This document shows, piece by piece, positions 1 through 12,514 of a DNA stretch of 64,000 nt. Position 1 is the stretch's first letter; each line of letters starts with the position of its first letter. The notes beneath the pieces were generated by a model. It searched no databases. It had not been told where the DNA came from and saw only the letters and a list, made by a program, of their open reading frames with translations. Source of the stretch: Atrina japonica (lineage: Eukaryota; Mollusca; Bivalvia; Pterioida; Pinnidae); the NCBI GenBank assembly GCA_030159075.1, contig BROG01000135.1, positions 996,501-1,060,500 of the forward strand, written 5' to 3'. The position numbers and the translations under genes were made by a program.

Positions 1-291
1 TGCTGATAGAACAAACTTCTATAGGACAGTGTGAACAGTTAAGTGAATCCTTGGTAATAATATGTAGTGTTACATTTGCCTGGTCTACAAACACTGGCAG
101 ACATTTCGCTCTCCAGTCCAAGGAGGTAATTGTCAACATACTAAATCAATTATCATGGAGTCAAATAATACCTTCAAGGAATTTATAATATATATTTATT
201 GTTTGAAAATTTAATTAATTTGGCAGATTTACATTTCTGGGTCTACATCTGAACTAATCAGAAATGAAGTAATTTAAAATTGATTATTTGG

Positions 292-463
292 TACAGTAGA
301 ACCTGTCTAGAGACAACACCCTATCTGCCACTAAAATGTGGTATCAAAAGAGGGGTTCTACCATTATACTATATGTCTGAGCCTCTTGTATGGGACCACC
401 TGTCTTTGGAGACAACATTTGAGATTCAGATAGGATGGTGGTCTCTCAAGACAGGTTCTACTA
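292..463. mobile_element. pogo/Tigger-like palindromic MITE
   Basis: About 172 bp with terminal inverted repeats: CAGTAGAACCTGTCT at the left and the inverse AGACAGGTTCTACT at the right, with TA at each end as expected for a Tc1/mariner-type TA target. Sub-terminal motifs (GTCTC..AGAC) are shared with copies near 11.2, 16.8, 20.1, 23.4, 26.6, 36.1, 50.5 and 57.5 kb. It has no transposase. The superfamily is inferred from the CAGTRGAACC terminus. Confidence 0.6.
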
Positions 464-498
464 TCAAAACAGAACCACTGTATAACTAACAAACCAAT

Positions 499-936
499 TT
501 ATCAAATCTTTTTATGATTACCCAGTAATCAAATCTTTTTATGGTCATCCAGTTATCAAATATCTATATGATTACCCAGTTATCAAATCTCTAAATGATT
601 ACTCAGTTATCAAATCTCTTTATGATTACCCAGTTATCAAATCTCTATATAATTACTCAGTTATCAAATCTCTAAATGGTTACTCAGTTATCAAATCTCT
701 ATGATTACCCAGTTATCAAGTCTTTTTTTTATTACTCAGTTATCAAATCTCTATATGATTACCAAGTTATCAAATCTTTTTATGGTTATCCAGTTATCAA
801 ATCTCTATAAGATTTCCCAGTTATCAAATCTCTATATGATTACTCAGTTATAAAATATCTTTATGATTACCCAGTTATCAAGTCCCTTTGATTATTCAGT
901 TATCAAATCATTTTACGGTTACCCCGTTAGCAAATC
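499..936. repeat. 27-bp minisatellite
   Basis: About 16 imperfect head-to-tail units of 26-27 bp with consensus TTATCAAATCTCTATATGAT followed by TACCCAG. Units vary by small substitutions and by one T-run. No coding potential. Confidence 0.9.
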
Positions 937-1439
937 TGATAAGTAAATGATCATGTGACCATCTGATAATTAATTTAGAACGTCAACAACAAGAAAACAA
1001 AATCAAGAAATATTTGTCTGCAGTAATTGCGACAGCAGAGTAGATGCCAGTTTGTCTGTGGTACAGGTGATGATTTATAATTGCGTTCCAAGCTTGTCCG
1101 CTTCAGTGAAGGCAAAGAACTGACTACTGTCATTGTGGTTTTAGTGACTACAGTTTGACTGGAATTATCCGAACACTTGGTGTAACGCTGGAGAAAGTAT
1201 CGTACACTTACCTTCATTTACGACAAGCATATCTAAAAATAGGCGTTGGCTAGTGTCATTTTGGTATTTTATTTATTTACATTTTAATAATTTTTATGTA
1301 TTTCTAAGACTTTCCCTCACTGGTATTTAATTCAATTATTTTCAGTAATCATCTGTACTTATTTTTGCTAAATTGCTCAATCCTATAAATGTGTATCTTA
1401 ATGTTTTTACTCATATGTAACTCTTTCACCCTAAAACAG

Positions 1440-1664
1440 ACACTATGGTGGTGGCCAGTTTTTAAAGGTGGGGGGAGAGAACTTCAGTGCGTTGCAATGT
1501 ACCCATGAAGAGACCATTGGGCTTCCACAAGTAAAAACTGGCAAACTTTTTCACAAACTCAGCTTAGGTTCCAGAGAGGCTTGAACTTGCACTCACCAGA
1601 GGTGAGAAATTTTATCTTTTGAAGCATGATGCTCTAACCAACTGGCTACGAAAGCCCACCCCCA
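1440..1664 (-). mobile_element. Decayed tRNA-derived SINE (family L)
   Basis: It shares order and sequence with the copies at 22390-22606 and 43469-43718: an ATGGTGG block, a GAGAGAAC block, a CAGCTTAGGTTCCAG block, then GAGGTGAGAAATTTTAT and GATGCTCTAACCAACTGGC. Read on the minus strand, the right end is a tRNA-like head with a degenerate A box. The half-site TAACTCTTTCACCCTAAA just to its left looks like a truncated copy of the TTAA hairpin element. Confidence 0.65.
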
Positions 1665-1811
1665 CCTGATATGATTAGACCAGTAGGCTATATAACTGAT
1701 ATTCAGTACTGTCTATCATTTCCAAGGTTGGACAACCTTTCCAAATCTGTTCCTACAGAACATATTTTGTTCAGTTAAAATGAATAGAAAATGAAAACAC
1801 TTCAACCTTAA

Positions 1812-2296
1812 TGTCTTGGGAAGGGAGAGTGGAGTATTGGACAGATGGGGGGTAGTGAGGGCAGGTGAGGATACTAGAGATGGAAATTGGAGAGGTGGTA
1901 CTGAACAGATGGAGGGAAGTGGAATAGGTCAGGACAGAGGAGAGGGAGATGGGAGAGTGGGGTATTGGACAGATGGAGGAAAGTGAGATAGGTCAGGATA
2001 GAGGAGAGGGAGAGCAGGATAGTGGACAGATGGAGGGAAGTGGGATAGGTCAGGATAGAGGAGAGAGAGAGTAGGGTATTGGATAAATGGAGGAAAGTGA
2101 GATAAGTCAGAATAGAGGAGAGGATGAGTGGAATAGTGGACAGATTGAGGGAAATGGGATAGGTCAGGATAGAGGAAAGGGAGATGGGAGAGTGGGGTAT
2201 TGGACAAATGGAGGGAAGTGGAATAGGTCAGGATAGAGGAGGGGGAGATGGGAGAGTGGGGTATTGGACAGATGAAGGGAAGTGGGTATAGATCAC
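1812..2296. repeat. 57-65-bp minisatellite
   Basis: About eight units built on GTATTGGACAGATGGAGGGA, AGTGGGATAGGTCAGGATAG and AGGAGAGGGAGA; inner units are 57 bp and outer units carry a few extra bases. Because 57 is a multiple of three, the minus strand keeps a 92-codon open frame of repeated Leu-Tyr-Pro-Asp-Leu-Ser-His-Phe-Pro. That is a by-product of the repeat, not evidence of a gene. Confidence 0.88.
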
Positions 2297-2643
2297 AATA
2301 GAGGAGAAGGGAAGGAACATAATTAAATTGATGTCTGTTGGTATGGTAACTATCTGGTATTGATCAAAACTTTTTGTATAGTTATGATATGATGAATTCT
2401 ATGAATATATCTTATAAATGATGCTCAACAGTGACAAAAATGAAGTAAATATTTAAACAATGATAAATATATAAAATAAAATGCTAGCTCACACTAAAAA
2501 TGTGTTAAAATATGGTGGCCTATTGATGTCATAACAAGTAGAATAATTATGTCAGCCTATGGCAAAATAAAATACTTGATTTCACTAATTTAAATTTGAA
2601 TTTTATTTTATGTCACAGTACAGACATTTTTGAGTGTGTAAAT

Positions 2644-2644
<1 letters not shown>

Positions 2645-2693
<49 letters not shown>
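2645..2693. repeat. (GT)n-(AT)n microsatellite
   Basis: An alternating GT run passes directly into an alternating AT run. Confidence 0.95.
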
Positions 2694-3198
2694 GTTTGTT
2701 TTATTATACTAAGTCAGTTGAATTTGTTTATGTTCATAATTTTCATATACAATGGAAAGTGTGACTTAAAAACAGTTTTTTGGGTTTTTTTTTTTTAAAT
2801 TGCTTTCAAAAATGAAGAGTCCCTTGCTACCCACAAGAACACTAGTTAACCTATCTGAATTGGATTGTACAAAATACTGATAGCAAATCAAGTCTCTACA
2901 AATGACTGCTATAGATCTATTCTTTGTAGGGTTGTAAGCAAAACTTTTCAAACACTTTTCTGAAATATGTTGGCCATTTGATCGGCCTTCATCATTTATG
3001 TTTAATAGTGATAGTCACCTAGAAAACTCAAGAAATAATGACATCAAAATAAAATTTTCATTGTTTTAATAGAAACGGCCCCAAAAAATTATTCGAAACA
3101 TTGAGAAATTCCACTCATAAAAGTTCAGAAGTAGCATTAAATAACAAAAATTATTCCGGACTTTGTGAAGACATGTATTTCGAAACATCGAAGTTCTA

Positions 3199-3201
<3 letters not shown>

Positions 3202-3242
<41 letters not shown>
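3202..3242. repeat. (AT)n microsatellite
   Basis: About 20 AT units, directly after GTTCTACTGTGTA, the right end of a decayed palindromic element like the one at 17245-17428. This suggests a TA-target element landed in an AT tract. Confidence 0.9.
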
Positions 3243-3248
<6 letters not shown>

Positions 3249-3661
3249 TTAAGATAGATGTTATACCCAATGTGTATAGCATGACAAAATTTTACGGGAA
3301 ATGTCAGAAAACAACTTTCTACCTGTACACAAGGCATATATATGATATCTATGTCATTAACTATATATAAAATTTTCTGTGCAATAAATCTGTATTCATT
3401 GATGCAGTTTGATAAAAGATTCGCTTGGATGAATTGACAGAGATTATAGACATGCTCAGCTGATTCGACTCGTAATTTGACAAAGAATTACAATTGAGAT
3501 TATAAATGTCACATGCTTTCTAATTCAATGTCACGGTCTAATGCTTTTTCAAATCGATTTAACTTACGCCAATAAAATATGCAAATTTAGCTCACCATCT
3601 GTACCAATGAGAATCAGGCATAGCCCTGACAAAGTAGCAACCATCATGTTTTTTAACTTAC

Positions 3662-3915
3662 CTGTTAAACAAATCCTTCAATTCTTGCTCGGATGAAAAC
3701 TGACCTAAATTGGCCACAAAGAGAGTGGAGCACGGAGAATTTATATGCTGGCTAACCCCAGTAGCGCTAGTCTGGGAGCTCGGCACTTGTACCGTGGCTG
3801 CTGTGCTGATATTGGTGCTAAGAGGACTAGTTAAAATAGGCGTGGCAGCTATTGGTGGGTGTGGCAAGGCGGCAGACACTGCTTGGGGGGGTGCAACGAC
3901 AGTCGGGTGGTGTAT
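3662..3915 (-). CDS. RBPMS: RBPMS-like exon: linker and start of second RRM
   Basis: A 254-nt exon read from TATTAACAG to AACAG|GTAAGTTA. It starts in phase 0 with IHHPTVVAPP, runs through an Ala/Pro/Ser/Thr-rich linker, and ends with CSTLFVANL and SEQELKDLFN, then two bases of an Arg codon. LFVANL is an RNP2 motif and EQELKDLF is the first helix of an RRM, so this begins RRM2. Vertebrate RBPMS has a single RRM; a second, C-terminal RRM is known from MEC-8 and related invertebrate proteins. The remainder of RRM2 (RNP1 and the C terminus) was not found between 1 and 3,661 and must lie beyond the left window edge. No internal ATG is needed, because this is an internal exon. Confidence 0.92.
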
Positions 3916-4221
3916 CTGTTAATAACAACCAATGAACAACACATCATTCCTATGTAGTGTCTCCATTTCCTGACCCAAGGGAGATAACTTTTTACTAACG
4001 AAATTTTTTTTTTTTTCTGTTTCTTACTTTCTTTGCTGCTGCCTTCCCAAACTTCTGTCGAAAAGTTATTTCATTGCTAGTAAGTGCAATTCATTTATTT
4101 TCAATTTCAAAGGGATAGTTTTGACAGGTGAATGAGAGGTGCATTTTGACAGCTAAATTTTTAATCAAAGCATGCCAAGTTTTAGATGTGTGCTTTAGGA
4201 GAAGTTCTTATTATGGTATTA

Positions 4222-4286
4222 TCATTATTATTTTTTTTATTATTATTATCATTATTATTATTATTACGACTATTATTATTATTAGA
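4222..4286. repeat. (ATT)n trinucleotide tract
   Basis: Imperfect ATT/TTATTA run with a few interruptions. Confidence 0.85.
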
Positions 4287-5924
4287 TAGATAGGTGTATA
4301 ACAAGGAGAATCAATAAGACCCCATTTTTAAAGGAGCAAAGTTAAAACCACTAACCAACTATGTAATATAATATTAAACCTATTTTAAAATTATATAACT
4401 GTCATCTAAATTTTAAAATCTATAAAATAAAAATCTTTTATGTTGATTTTCAAAATGATTGAAAATTATTTTAAAAATTAAAAAGTATGTTATACTGAGT
4501 GATATTCAGGGTAGTCCATTGTCTTAATAGGGGAAGGTGAGTTGTGGAATTGCTTTCTAAAAATGTTGTCATCTAAAATGGATTATCTCTAACATAACAC
4601 AAAATAAACTACAGATAAATGTAATTTTCTTTTTTTTAATTTCATTTACCTAACTATAAATTCTAATACTGGTAAATATTTTTATTTCTTACCAGATTAC
4701 AGGGGTTCATATAGGTTTCTGTAAATTTTCAGCCTTTAATTTTGGTATAAGAAGAAAGAATATATATCAACAGGAAACTGAACTTTTATAATCACAACTA
4801 TTGTTATTATTATTATTTACATATAAAAATCTACCTATCTCAATACCAGCTTAAAATGGTACAGCAAAGGGCCAATATCAGCTTTATCATCATCTTCATC
4901 AGGACTACTTTCATCTGATCATTTATTTATCTAGTTATTACTGGGACTAGCAATGAAGAAAAAGGAATATGCCGTTTTAAACATTTTCAATTTCTTTGTT
5001 TATTTTTTTTTTCATTCTTATGAACATATTCATTATTCATTTTATATATCTACTATATATATACCTTTTTTAGAAATGGGGCATTGGAGAGGGGTGGGGC
5101 AAAGTCAGGAAATGTCAAGACCTACAGAGTCCAACGAACAGTGCTCTATATATAAAGAGTATAACCGTCAGAGTGCTGAAAAAGATGAGGCTTCTATAAG
5201 TGACTTCAAATGCTGGGCCATCTTACAGTTGAGTAGTAACCATAGACAGGTGCTTGTTATATAAAGCTAAAAATAGATATAAGCTGGTGACCAAATTTTT
5301 TTTTTCAGAAAAAGCCAAAGAACTATGCAAAAGTACTAGTAAAATATTTGAATATGTAAATATGTAATGTAAAAATCTATTATTACAAAACAAAGTGTAG
5401 AAAAATTGTGAAAATGATAATTTTGCTTATGAAAAATTGGCAGAAATGTTACCATGACAACAACAGAACAATTGGAATTGCAGGTTGATAAAATGAATTT
5501 TATGAAAAAGTAATGATATTTAAAGTAACTCTAGTTCTTCTTGTATGTTTACTTTTTTGTTGAATGACTTTACAGTGTTGCTATGGAAACTGTAAACTAT
5601 AAGAAGGCCTAGCAACTGAAGTTTTAATATGTTTTCAACATCATATAACAAAACATGCACATTAAATAAAGCTGTCCAGATAAGTGTCTTTCTTCTACGT
5701 ATAAAGTGTGAAGTACATAGATATATACAGTACAAGAGAGTTTCAATCCTTGCTTATTTTTTGGAAAAATCTTTGATTCAGAAAATCATGACTACAGAAG
5801 TCAACTAGTACGCTCTTGTACAAAGTTATTCTCTCACCCTACTCCTCGACATAAAACTATGTTACGGAGGAATGAGAGACGTAGCCCCCTCAGTAATCAT
5901 CAGAAGTCAAAAGCATATAATAAG

Positions 5925-6017
5925 TTAACTCACACACCCCTACATTCATGTTTGGACTGGTCTGTGTCACTGATGAGAAGTAGAGTCCATTGTAATTTGT
6001 AGGGGTGGGTGAGTTAT
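5925..6017. mobile_element. TTAA-flanked hairpin MITE (diverged copy)
   Basis: It starts TTAACTCACACACCCCTA, contains TTTGGACTGGTCTGTGTCA and AGAGTCCATTG, and ends AGGGGTGGGTGAGTTA. This is the same order as the copies at 11678, 27758 and 45396. The two ends are inverted repeats of each other. Confidence 0.75.
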
Positions 6018-6442
6018 ATTAAGTTAGAAAATAGCAACATGTTATGCTAAAAATAAATGCATGCATATGAAGAAAATGTAAATAACCAACTGAAATAGAT
6101 GTTGGGATTAAATTGAATAAATGTTAATTAGTTGAGAACATGCAGTTTAAAAACTAAAGAACAAATATATAAATAAAACAATGGTTCAAAAGACAGTGCC
6201 CTTCTTTCATTATATTGCTAACAAATGGCATTCATGCTTCACAGTCATCTATGACCTTTGAACTGTGAACTGTCATAATTATTTTCGAAGAAATATAGTG
6301 TAAACATTAAGAAATTTCTGTTGTTCCAAACGTACTCTGGATGTGAAAATAAACAAAATGTACAATGTATTTACACCAAATTTTAATGTATTTTATATTT
6401 AATTTCTAAGTCTTTTAACCTTGAAAAATCTCGAGCATGTCA

Positions 6443-6445
<3 letters not shown>

Positions 6446-6510
<65 letters not shown>
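6446..6510. repeat. (AT)n microsatellite
   Basis: About 65 bp of perfect alternating AT. Confidence 0.95.
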
Positions 6511-6512
<2 letters not shown>

Positions 6513-8221
6513 ATATATATACACACACATTTTGATTTCACATGCTATATATTCAATGCATATAGTGGATTTTTAACTCAAAATTTAATTCTAACCTATA
6601 TGCACTTGCCATTATAATTTTGAAATTGTCAGAAACAAGCACAATTTGTTTATTTTTTCCATGTACCTGGCCAATGTTTAATTGATTATTTAAACAATGT
6701 GTGATTTTTACCTGAAACTGGTGTATCCAGTCCTACAAAGTGAGAGAAATAGAGGGTATTGGTCAGAGATATATAGAACCAGATGTCAAAAAGATATCAA
6801 TTAGATATCAAAAAGATATCAATAAATAATTATGTCTTCTCTAGAAATTTACAGAGGTATATATTGAACAATTCAAGAAATTCCATTTTGATTTTTTACA
6901 GCATATGCTGAGTTTCAGCATAAGTGTGCTTTATTTGTCTTTTGTGCTATGCATAAAATTTCTCGAGCACGAGCCTTGATGAGAGTGCGATTAGTGACTT
7001 GGGGACAGGAAGGAGAGACAAAGAGAACAATGGAGAGTAAGAAAATGTTTGTCATAGCCTATAACATAGACCAGGGTGTGGTAAAAGAAAGCCATGAAAA
7101 TAAAAGAATATAAATAGGCAAAGGGGAGATAACTCAAAACTACAACTTACACATGAACCATTAACTATCAATTTAACTATCATAATGTATGTGCCGTTAC
7201 AATTTACTGATCATACAAGATAAGAAAGAGATCTCTTATTTCATTTATCTTCATAATTTTTCTCTTATTTTCCATTTTAAATATTTAAAGACAAGTTTGT
7301 GTTTATTTTTTAATTTTTGAGAAAAATCAGCAGAGAGATTAGAATAATTTCCAGGTTCATTCTTGAGTTCTATTTTCCACTGTGTAATGCTTCAAGGATT
7401 TGCATGTGACATTTTTATACTATGACAAAGGAAAAATATTGTGATTTATTTCTTCAGGAAAATTGGTGCATAAAGGTCATATTAAGATGTGCCCTTTTTG
7501 TACTATGGAAGTTTACAGATATATTGCTGTCAGCTCTGCAGGTAGTGGGTGCACTACGGTTTTTCATCTGATCGAAATAGAGTTTGCAGAAATAAAGCTG
7601 TCACTCAAATTGGACAATTGAGTTGATCAGAATGCATGCGGTTTATTAGAAATAATTATTAGATGGTTACCTGCGGAATCTGGTGGTACCATTCCTATAA
7701 ATGCAGATATGATAAAAAGTATAACGCACATAAATATGGTGTTGCCGTGTGCGGTGCAGGTACCAAGTTGTGTGGTGTAGAAATAAGAGGTAAATTTCAG
7801 GGCATACTGATCAATACAGGTCAATTATCAATGTAATTCTTTATAGAGACAGAATACATTTATTTATGTCTTTACCATATAAGAATTTGCATATAGACAA
7901 TCAATTAAATATATCACTGACTTACATTCATTTATCAGTGACCTACTTATTGACTAATTCAGTTATAACAGAATGACCTACATTTGGTTATCACTTCTCC
8001 TATCTTAGTATGCCATTTCTAACTTTGAAGATGTTAAAATTTTCAAAGTCAGGTAAAAAAGGGAGAATTTGTTATTCTTTTATCAAAACCTTGTAATACC
8101 TCATATATAAAGAGTAATGGGAATTAGACATTGATACAGGACTCTAGAGTTTGATGTTAAAGTATATTTTTTGGAACATACAAATAAAAACGAACATGCA
8201 CCTTGAACAAGGAGTCCCGCA

Positions 8222-8300
8222 GACTATGAAGACAGACAGAGAGACAGACGGATAGATAAACAGACAGATAGACATATAGATAAACAGACAGAGACACTAT
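8222..8300. repeat. GACA/GATA-type tetranucleotide tract
   Basis: Irregular GACAGACAGAGAGACAGA and GATAGATAAACAGACAGATA runs. Confidence 0.8.
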
Positions 8301-11201
8301 TAAACATTAATTGATAGAAAAAGACACAGGGTATCAGTCTATCAAAAAACCAGTATTACAGGGAACCAGACTATCAATTCAGCTGTAGGGTGAATAAGGA
8401 ATGAGAAATAGGTTAATTTGTGAGTATATGTATTGTCCTACATAAGTATCTGCCAAATTAGGTCAATGTTAAATTACATTGCTAAGCATGGTTAGAATTA
8501 TTAAGATCAAAATACCCATAAAATTTCTACAGAGGGTCAAACAAGTACACCCTTGTTATTAGTTATGTACATGTAAATGGTTCTTTTTCCCAAATGATCC
8601 CAAAAAGTTACTTGACTCCTAAGGGTTTAGTACAGATTACCAAAGTATCATAATGCTTTAAAGTTAAAACCAAGTTAAATGTGTTTGAATAGTTGTCTTT
8701 ATTCCATAATCTCTTTTGTATAGGAAGGCAAGGGAGGCAATCTGGATTCCAAGCAAAGGGAGATAAATGGGTACACAAGCAAAGAATCAGAACAACTTCT
8801 GTTGATAACATTGAGGGTTCCTAGTCAAAATATTTCTTTTCGACCTTTAGGACAAAAGGTCAAATAACACTTCAATATAGTTACAGATTATTTTCATATC
8901 AATCAAACTTGCAAATAAAACAAAAAACTAAAATTTGAATTCTGACTAAATATTTTCTTGTAATTTCTATAAATAGATACTAAATGTGATACTTCAAACC
9001 ACTGTACTATTCTGAAATATATTATTAACATTTTTAATTACCGTACATGTATGTATTCATTTGAATAATTATGAATATCTGTGATAATGACACAAAAGTA
9101 AGAAAAAGAAATACAATATATAAGTCAATAAAAATAAAAACAAACTCAAACAATGTCCAAATGACATGAAGCTTAGGTCAATTTTGAAAAAAATGAATGG
9201 TCATTTTGAGTTGTATTTAATCAGAACTATTTGGTCAGAATTCTCTCTGAAAAAAAAAAACATTTTATTGACATATATCACAAAGCATACAATACATTTA
9301 CATTCGTGTATCTATAAATCTCCCATACACATACTCATGCAAAAAGGAAACATCTGCCCACTTATCTTGATGTTTTAAATAAATATTTCTCCTATAATAT
9401 GAAAGTCAAAAAAGTTTCTATGCAAATTTTCCACTAATTTTTAAACATTTGTTGTCCCATTTCCATGTTCCATTTTCCAACTAATACTTTGTACTCCTTT
9501 TAAAATTTTGCTGCAAATGTTAAAAGAACAGATTTTGAAGAGAACAGAATCAATCAATGAACATTTGAATGAAATATCTTCATAAAGGCAGATGCTCTTT
9601 TATATTCATTTCTTGTGCATATAGGTCAAAGGTTAAAGGTCACAAAATTATTTCCATCAAATTAATAAAATCTCTAATTAGTACGTATGTATTCAAGACC
9701 TAAATTCTAATCATCAAAATGCACTAGAAACATTGAATGTTTCCTTTATGAGAAGACAAAAATATGCAACCAATGTCAAATTTATTACTAGTATATGACC
9801 TTTAACCTTGATATATAACACATACATTCTGACAACATTCTCACCATACCATAAATTGCACAGTGCAAAACATTAACAATAATTATATCTTTATTTCCAA
9901 AACTGTTGTTCAAAATTACATTTTTGAAAATGTTTTTTTTTTAATTTAAAAAATAATGTATGAAATAATTTACTTAAAAAAGTGAACAATTTCCTCTTAT
10001 TTCAGTGGAGTGCAAAAAGAATAAGATATTAAAAAATGTTCAGATTACATCCCCTGGACAACGGATATAAATATTATACAAATAAAACATATTCACATGC
10101 TGTGATTAACCAAAACAAACTTAATTTGATATCACTAGCAAATTTGAAAACCACTGAACCGTGACCACTTTCCACTCAACCAAGTGTGACCATGTGTGAT
10201 GAATATGAAAACAGTGAAAATTGTTACATGTATGTGTAACCTCCAAAGACAAAATGGCCCCTGACCTCATATTTGCATGATTCATTGCAAAGACAAAGTG
10301 TACACAAATATGTGATTTCGATATACTGTGTAACATATACATGTACTGCTCCACTGATCTGAGTCTTAACACCTTACTTCTGATACTTGAACACAATAAA
10401 ATTATCATCAATTTTACTTTGAAATACTATGTCAGCTAAGGGCCATAAATCTAGTTAACACAGGGAAAGATAACTCTGTCAAAGCTTGAAACAGTAATAT
10501 GTTTTAGTAATGTTTTTGTCTTCCCAACAACTTTTCACTTATATGTAGAGATCATATATTCTATTGAAGTTTTGCAAATTTTGACCTCTGTTTTACATCT
10601 CATATGAAAGAACAAAGCCTTTCACTCCTTTATGTTAAGATCTCGGCAAAGGATCAGTTACTTCCCTTTTTCAAGAAGACTTTGGTATGATGTGACAAGT
10701 AAGAATCTAGCTCAAGACTTCCTTCCTGCCTGTGAGAAGTCTTCTGACAGACTGAGCCACTAATGTTACTTCACTTGATAAATGTAGAAATATTTATCTC
10801 TTGTGAAGTAAATGAGAGATAGAAAAGACAGCTATAAATATGAAAATAAACAGAGGGATGCAAATATGCTTACTATGTAAGTTATACAAGGGAGGTCTAT
10901 ATGGTCCTGTGAAGATACTAATGAATCTATTGATAACATCACTTGCTGATGATCAGTAATTTCCCAAAATAAACAAAAAAATAAACATTTTTCTTTGCAA
11001 AGTGTATTTTATCTGCAGCTTATCCATTTATTTCAAATTAGGATCTTAATAATGACCAGGTTTCATTATTTGCAACTTTTTGTTTTTCTTAAAATCCATT
11101 AGCAGATAAAGTGATTACATTTGTAATTAAAGTTTTTTTTTAAAAGGTCCTATCTGTAATTATGAGACCAAAGTTTGTTTGGGTATCTAATGGCTAATAA
11201 A

Positions 11202-11382
11202 TACAGTAAAACCTGCTTTCATGACCACTTGTGTATAAAGACCACCTGGTCACAAAGACCATTTTTTGCTTCCCAAATAGAATCGTTTGTATACAAATCA
11301 ACCTCTATATAAATGCCACCTCCCTATAAAGACTGGTTTTCCTGTGTCCCTAAGGAGGTTGTTATATACAAGTTTCACTGTA
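11202..11382. mobile_element. pogo/Tigger-like palindromic MITE
   Basis: It starts TACAGTAAAACCTGCTTTC and ends AGTTTCACTGTA. The interior carries GTATAAAGACCACC, CAACCTCTATATAAATGC and CTAAGGAGGTTGTTATATA, all found in inverted order in the copies at 23390-23567, 36087-36254 and 57470-57631. It has no coding capacity. Confidence 0.7.
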
Positions 11383-11394
11383 CACAATCCTGGT

Positions 11395-11960
11395 TTATAG
11401 AACAATTATAGAACTGAGTCATACTTATAAAACAGACAGAACTGAGTCATGCTGTCACAATTGAGTTATACTGACACAATTGAGTCATACTGACAATAAT
11501 GACAACCGAGTCATACTGACAATAATGCCATAACTGAGTCATAGTGACAACACACACACAATTGAGTAATACAGATAATACTGGGTCATACTGACACAAC
11601 TGAGACATACTGACACAGCTGAGTTATACAGACACAGCTGAGTCATACTGGCAATACTGACACAACTGAGCCACAAATTAACTCATTTACCCCTAAAGAT
11701 ACATTTGGACTGGTGTAAGTCATTGATTTACAGAAGAGTCCATTGTTTTTCAGGGACTGATGAGTTAAATGTATATTGACAATATGATACTGACATGACC
11801 TTACTCATACTGACAGTGCAATATTGACACAACATAATACTGACAGATACAAAACTGACACAACTTGTGTCACAATGACAGTGAAATGCTGACACAACAT
11901 GCCATAAACTTGACATGACAATACTGACATAATTTAGGTCATACTGACAACACGATACTG
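11395..11960. repeat. 19-20-bp minisatellite, interrupted
   Basis: Degenerate units of GAGTCATACTGACACAACT fill 11.40-11.67 kb and resume as CATACTGACA/ACAATACTGACA units to about 11.96 kb. Between them lies a TTAA hairpin MITE at 11678-11768, which therefore probably inserted into the array. Confidence 0.8.
11678..11768. mobile_element. TTAA-flanked hairpin MITE
   Basis: It runs from TTAACTCATTTACCCCTAAA to GGGACTGATGAGTTAA with TTAA at both ends. Interior motifs are ATTTGGACTGGTGTAAGTCA and AGAAGAGTCCATTG. Confidence 0.85.
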
Positions 11961-12239
11961 ACATATGAAGTACACCAGAAGAAGCAGTACATGTAAATGT
12001 TAACCTAAATGATATTTGTGTACCGAAACGATGCATGTGAATATAATTGTATGCTATACAAGTAAAACTAAGTGATAAATATACCTACACTGTACAATGC
12101 AATATCAGGTAAAACTAAGTGATAAATATAGCAATGCGAAAACAATAATGTACAAATGAAGTGAAATTTCAACACTGTGTTTTGCAGTGCGTTTTGCACA
12201 TGTGCAATAAATGGTATAAAATTGACCACTAACCCGTAC

Positions 12240-12385
12240 CGGGACTTGTGCAAGAGCCGGGTGTTGGATGAGTGCCGTGTGATGATGCAATGCAGCTGTT
12301 GGGGCCGCCAATTCAGGATATGCTGCCAGTGGATGTGGCGCCCATGCTTCTGTCGCACCTGGGAAAATTGCGGTACCTAATTCCT
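12240..12385 (-). CDS. RBPMS: RBPMS-like exon: Ala/Pro/His-rich linker
   Basis: A 146-nt exon that completes the split Gln codon, then encodes 48 residues: ELGTAIFPG, EAWAPHPLAAYPEL, then Ala/His-rich sequence ending ALAQVP. The EAWAP.PL..Y..EL pattern matches the region after RRM1 in vertebrate RBPMS and RBPMS2 (E-[VA]-WAPYPLY). The acceptor has a long pyrimidine tract (TTTTTTCTCCC...CTTCCAG). The donor CCG|GTACGG is non-optimal but has A at +3 and G at +5, and phase 0 fits the next exon. The region is probably disordered. If the donor is wrong, the reading frame stays open past it on the genomic strand, so the 3' boundary is the less certain end. Confidence 0.88.
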
Positions 12386-12514
12386 CTGGAAGTGAAGGGA
12401 GAAAAAAGAACACACACGTGTGAATATGCTAGTAAGTGTCTACAACTAATGCTTGCTGTCACCACTACAGGGCCATTACACTATCTCCTTCATGTGGCAA
12501 TGTCAAATGTTCCT

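Larger units (their letters stand above)
1..3661. other. Intron after RRM2-start exon: no coding exon seen
   Basis: This is inferred to be intron of the minus-strand RBPMS-like gene. It holds a pogo-type MITE, two minisatellites, a decayed SINE, and (GT)n/(AT)n tracts. I looked on the minus strand for the continuation of RRM2 (a PVAFVE-type RNP1 block) and saw none. An 80-codon open frame at 975-1217 on the minus strand has no recognisable domain and is not annotated. Confidence 0.6.
3916..12239. other. 8.3-kb intron between linker exon and RRM2-start exon
   Basis: Intron of the RBPMS-like gene. From about 4.0 to 11.2 kb I see mostly unique AT-rich sequence with short tracts: (ATT)n near 4.22-4.29 kb, a TTAA hairpin element at 5.9 kb, (AT)n at 6.45 kb and a GACA-type tract at 8.22-8.30 kb. 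No exon with a recognisable domain was found on either strand. Open frames here of up to about 100 codons have no domain and AT-rich random composition. Confidence 0.6.

Noticed and set aside
975..1217. Open frame as the missing rest of RRM2
   Set aside because: No RNP1-like strand or helix pattern; composition like the surrounding intron.
1929..2207. 92-codon minus frame with a 19-residue repeat
   Set aside because: The repeat period (57 bp) is divisible by three; the repeat continues in non-coding form outside the frame.
3710..3922. Plus-strand open frame opposite the RRM2-start exon
   Set aside because: Shadow of the minus-strand coding exon, whose RRM motifs and splice sites are clear.
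7141..7260. GTAAGT donor on the minus strand preceded by an open stretch
   Set aside because: No convincing acceptor and no family similarity; it lies in the middle of an intron whose flanking exons already join in phase.
10121..10411. 96-codon minus-strand open frame
   Set aside because: No domain, no splice-site support, and an intronic position.
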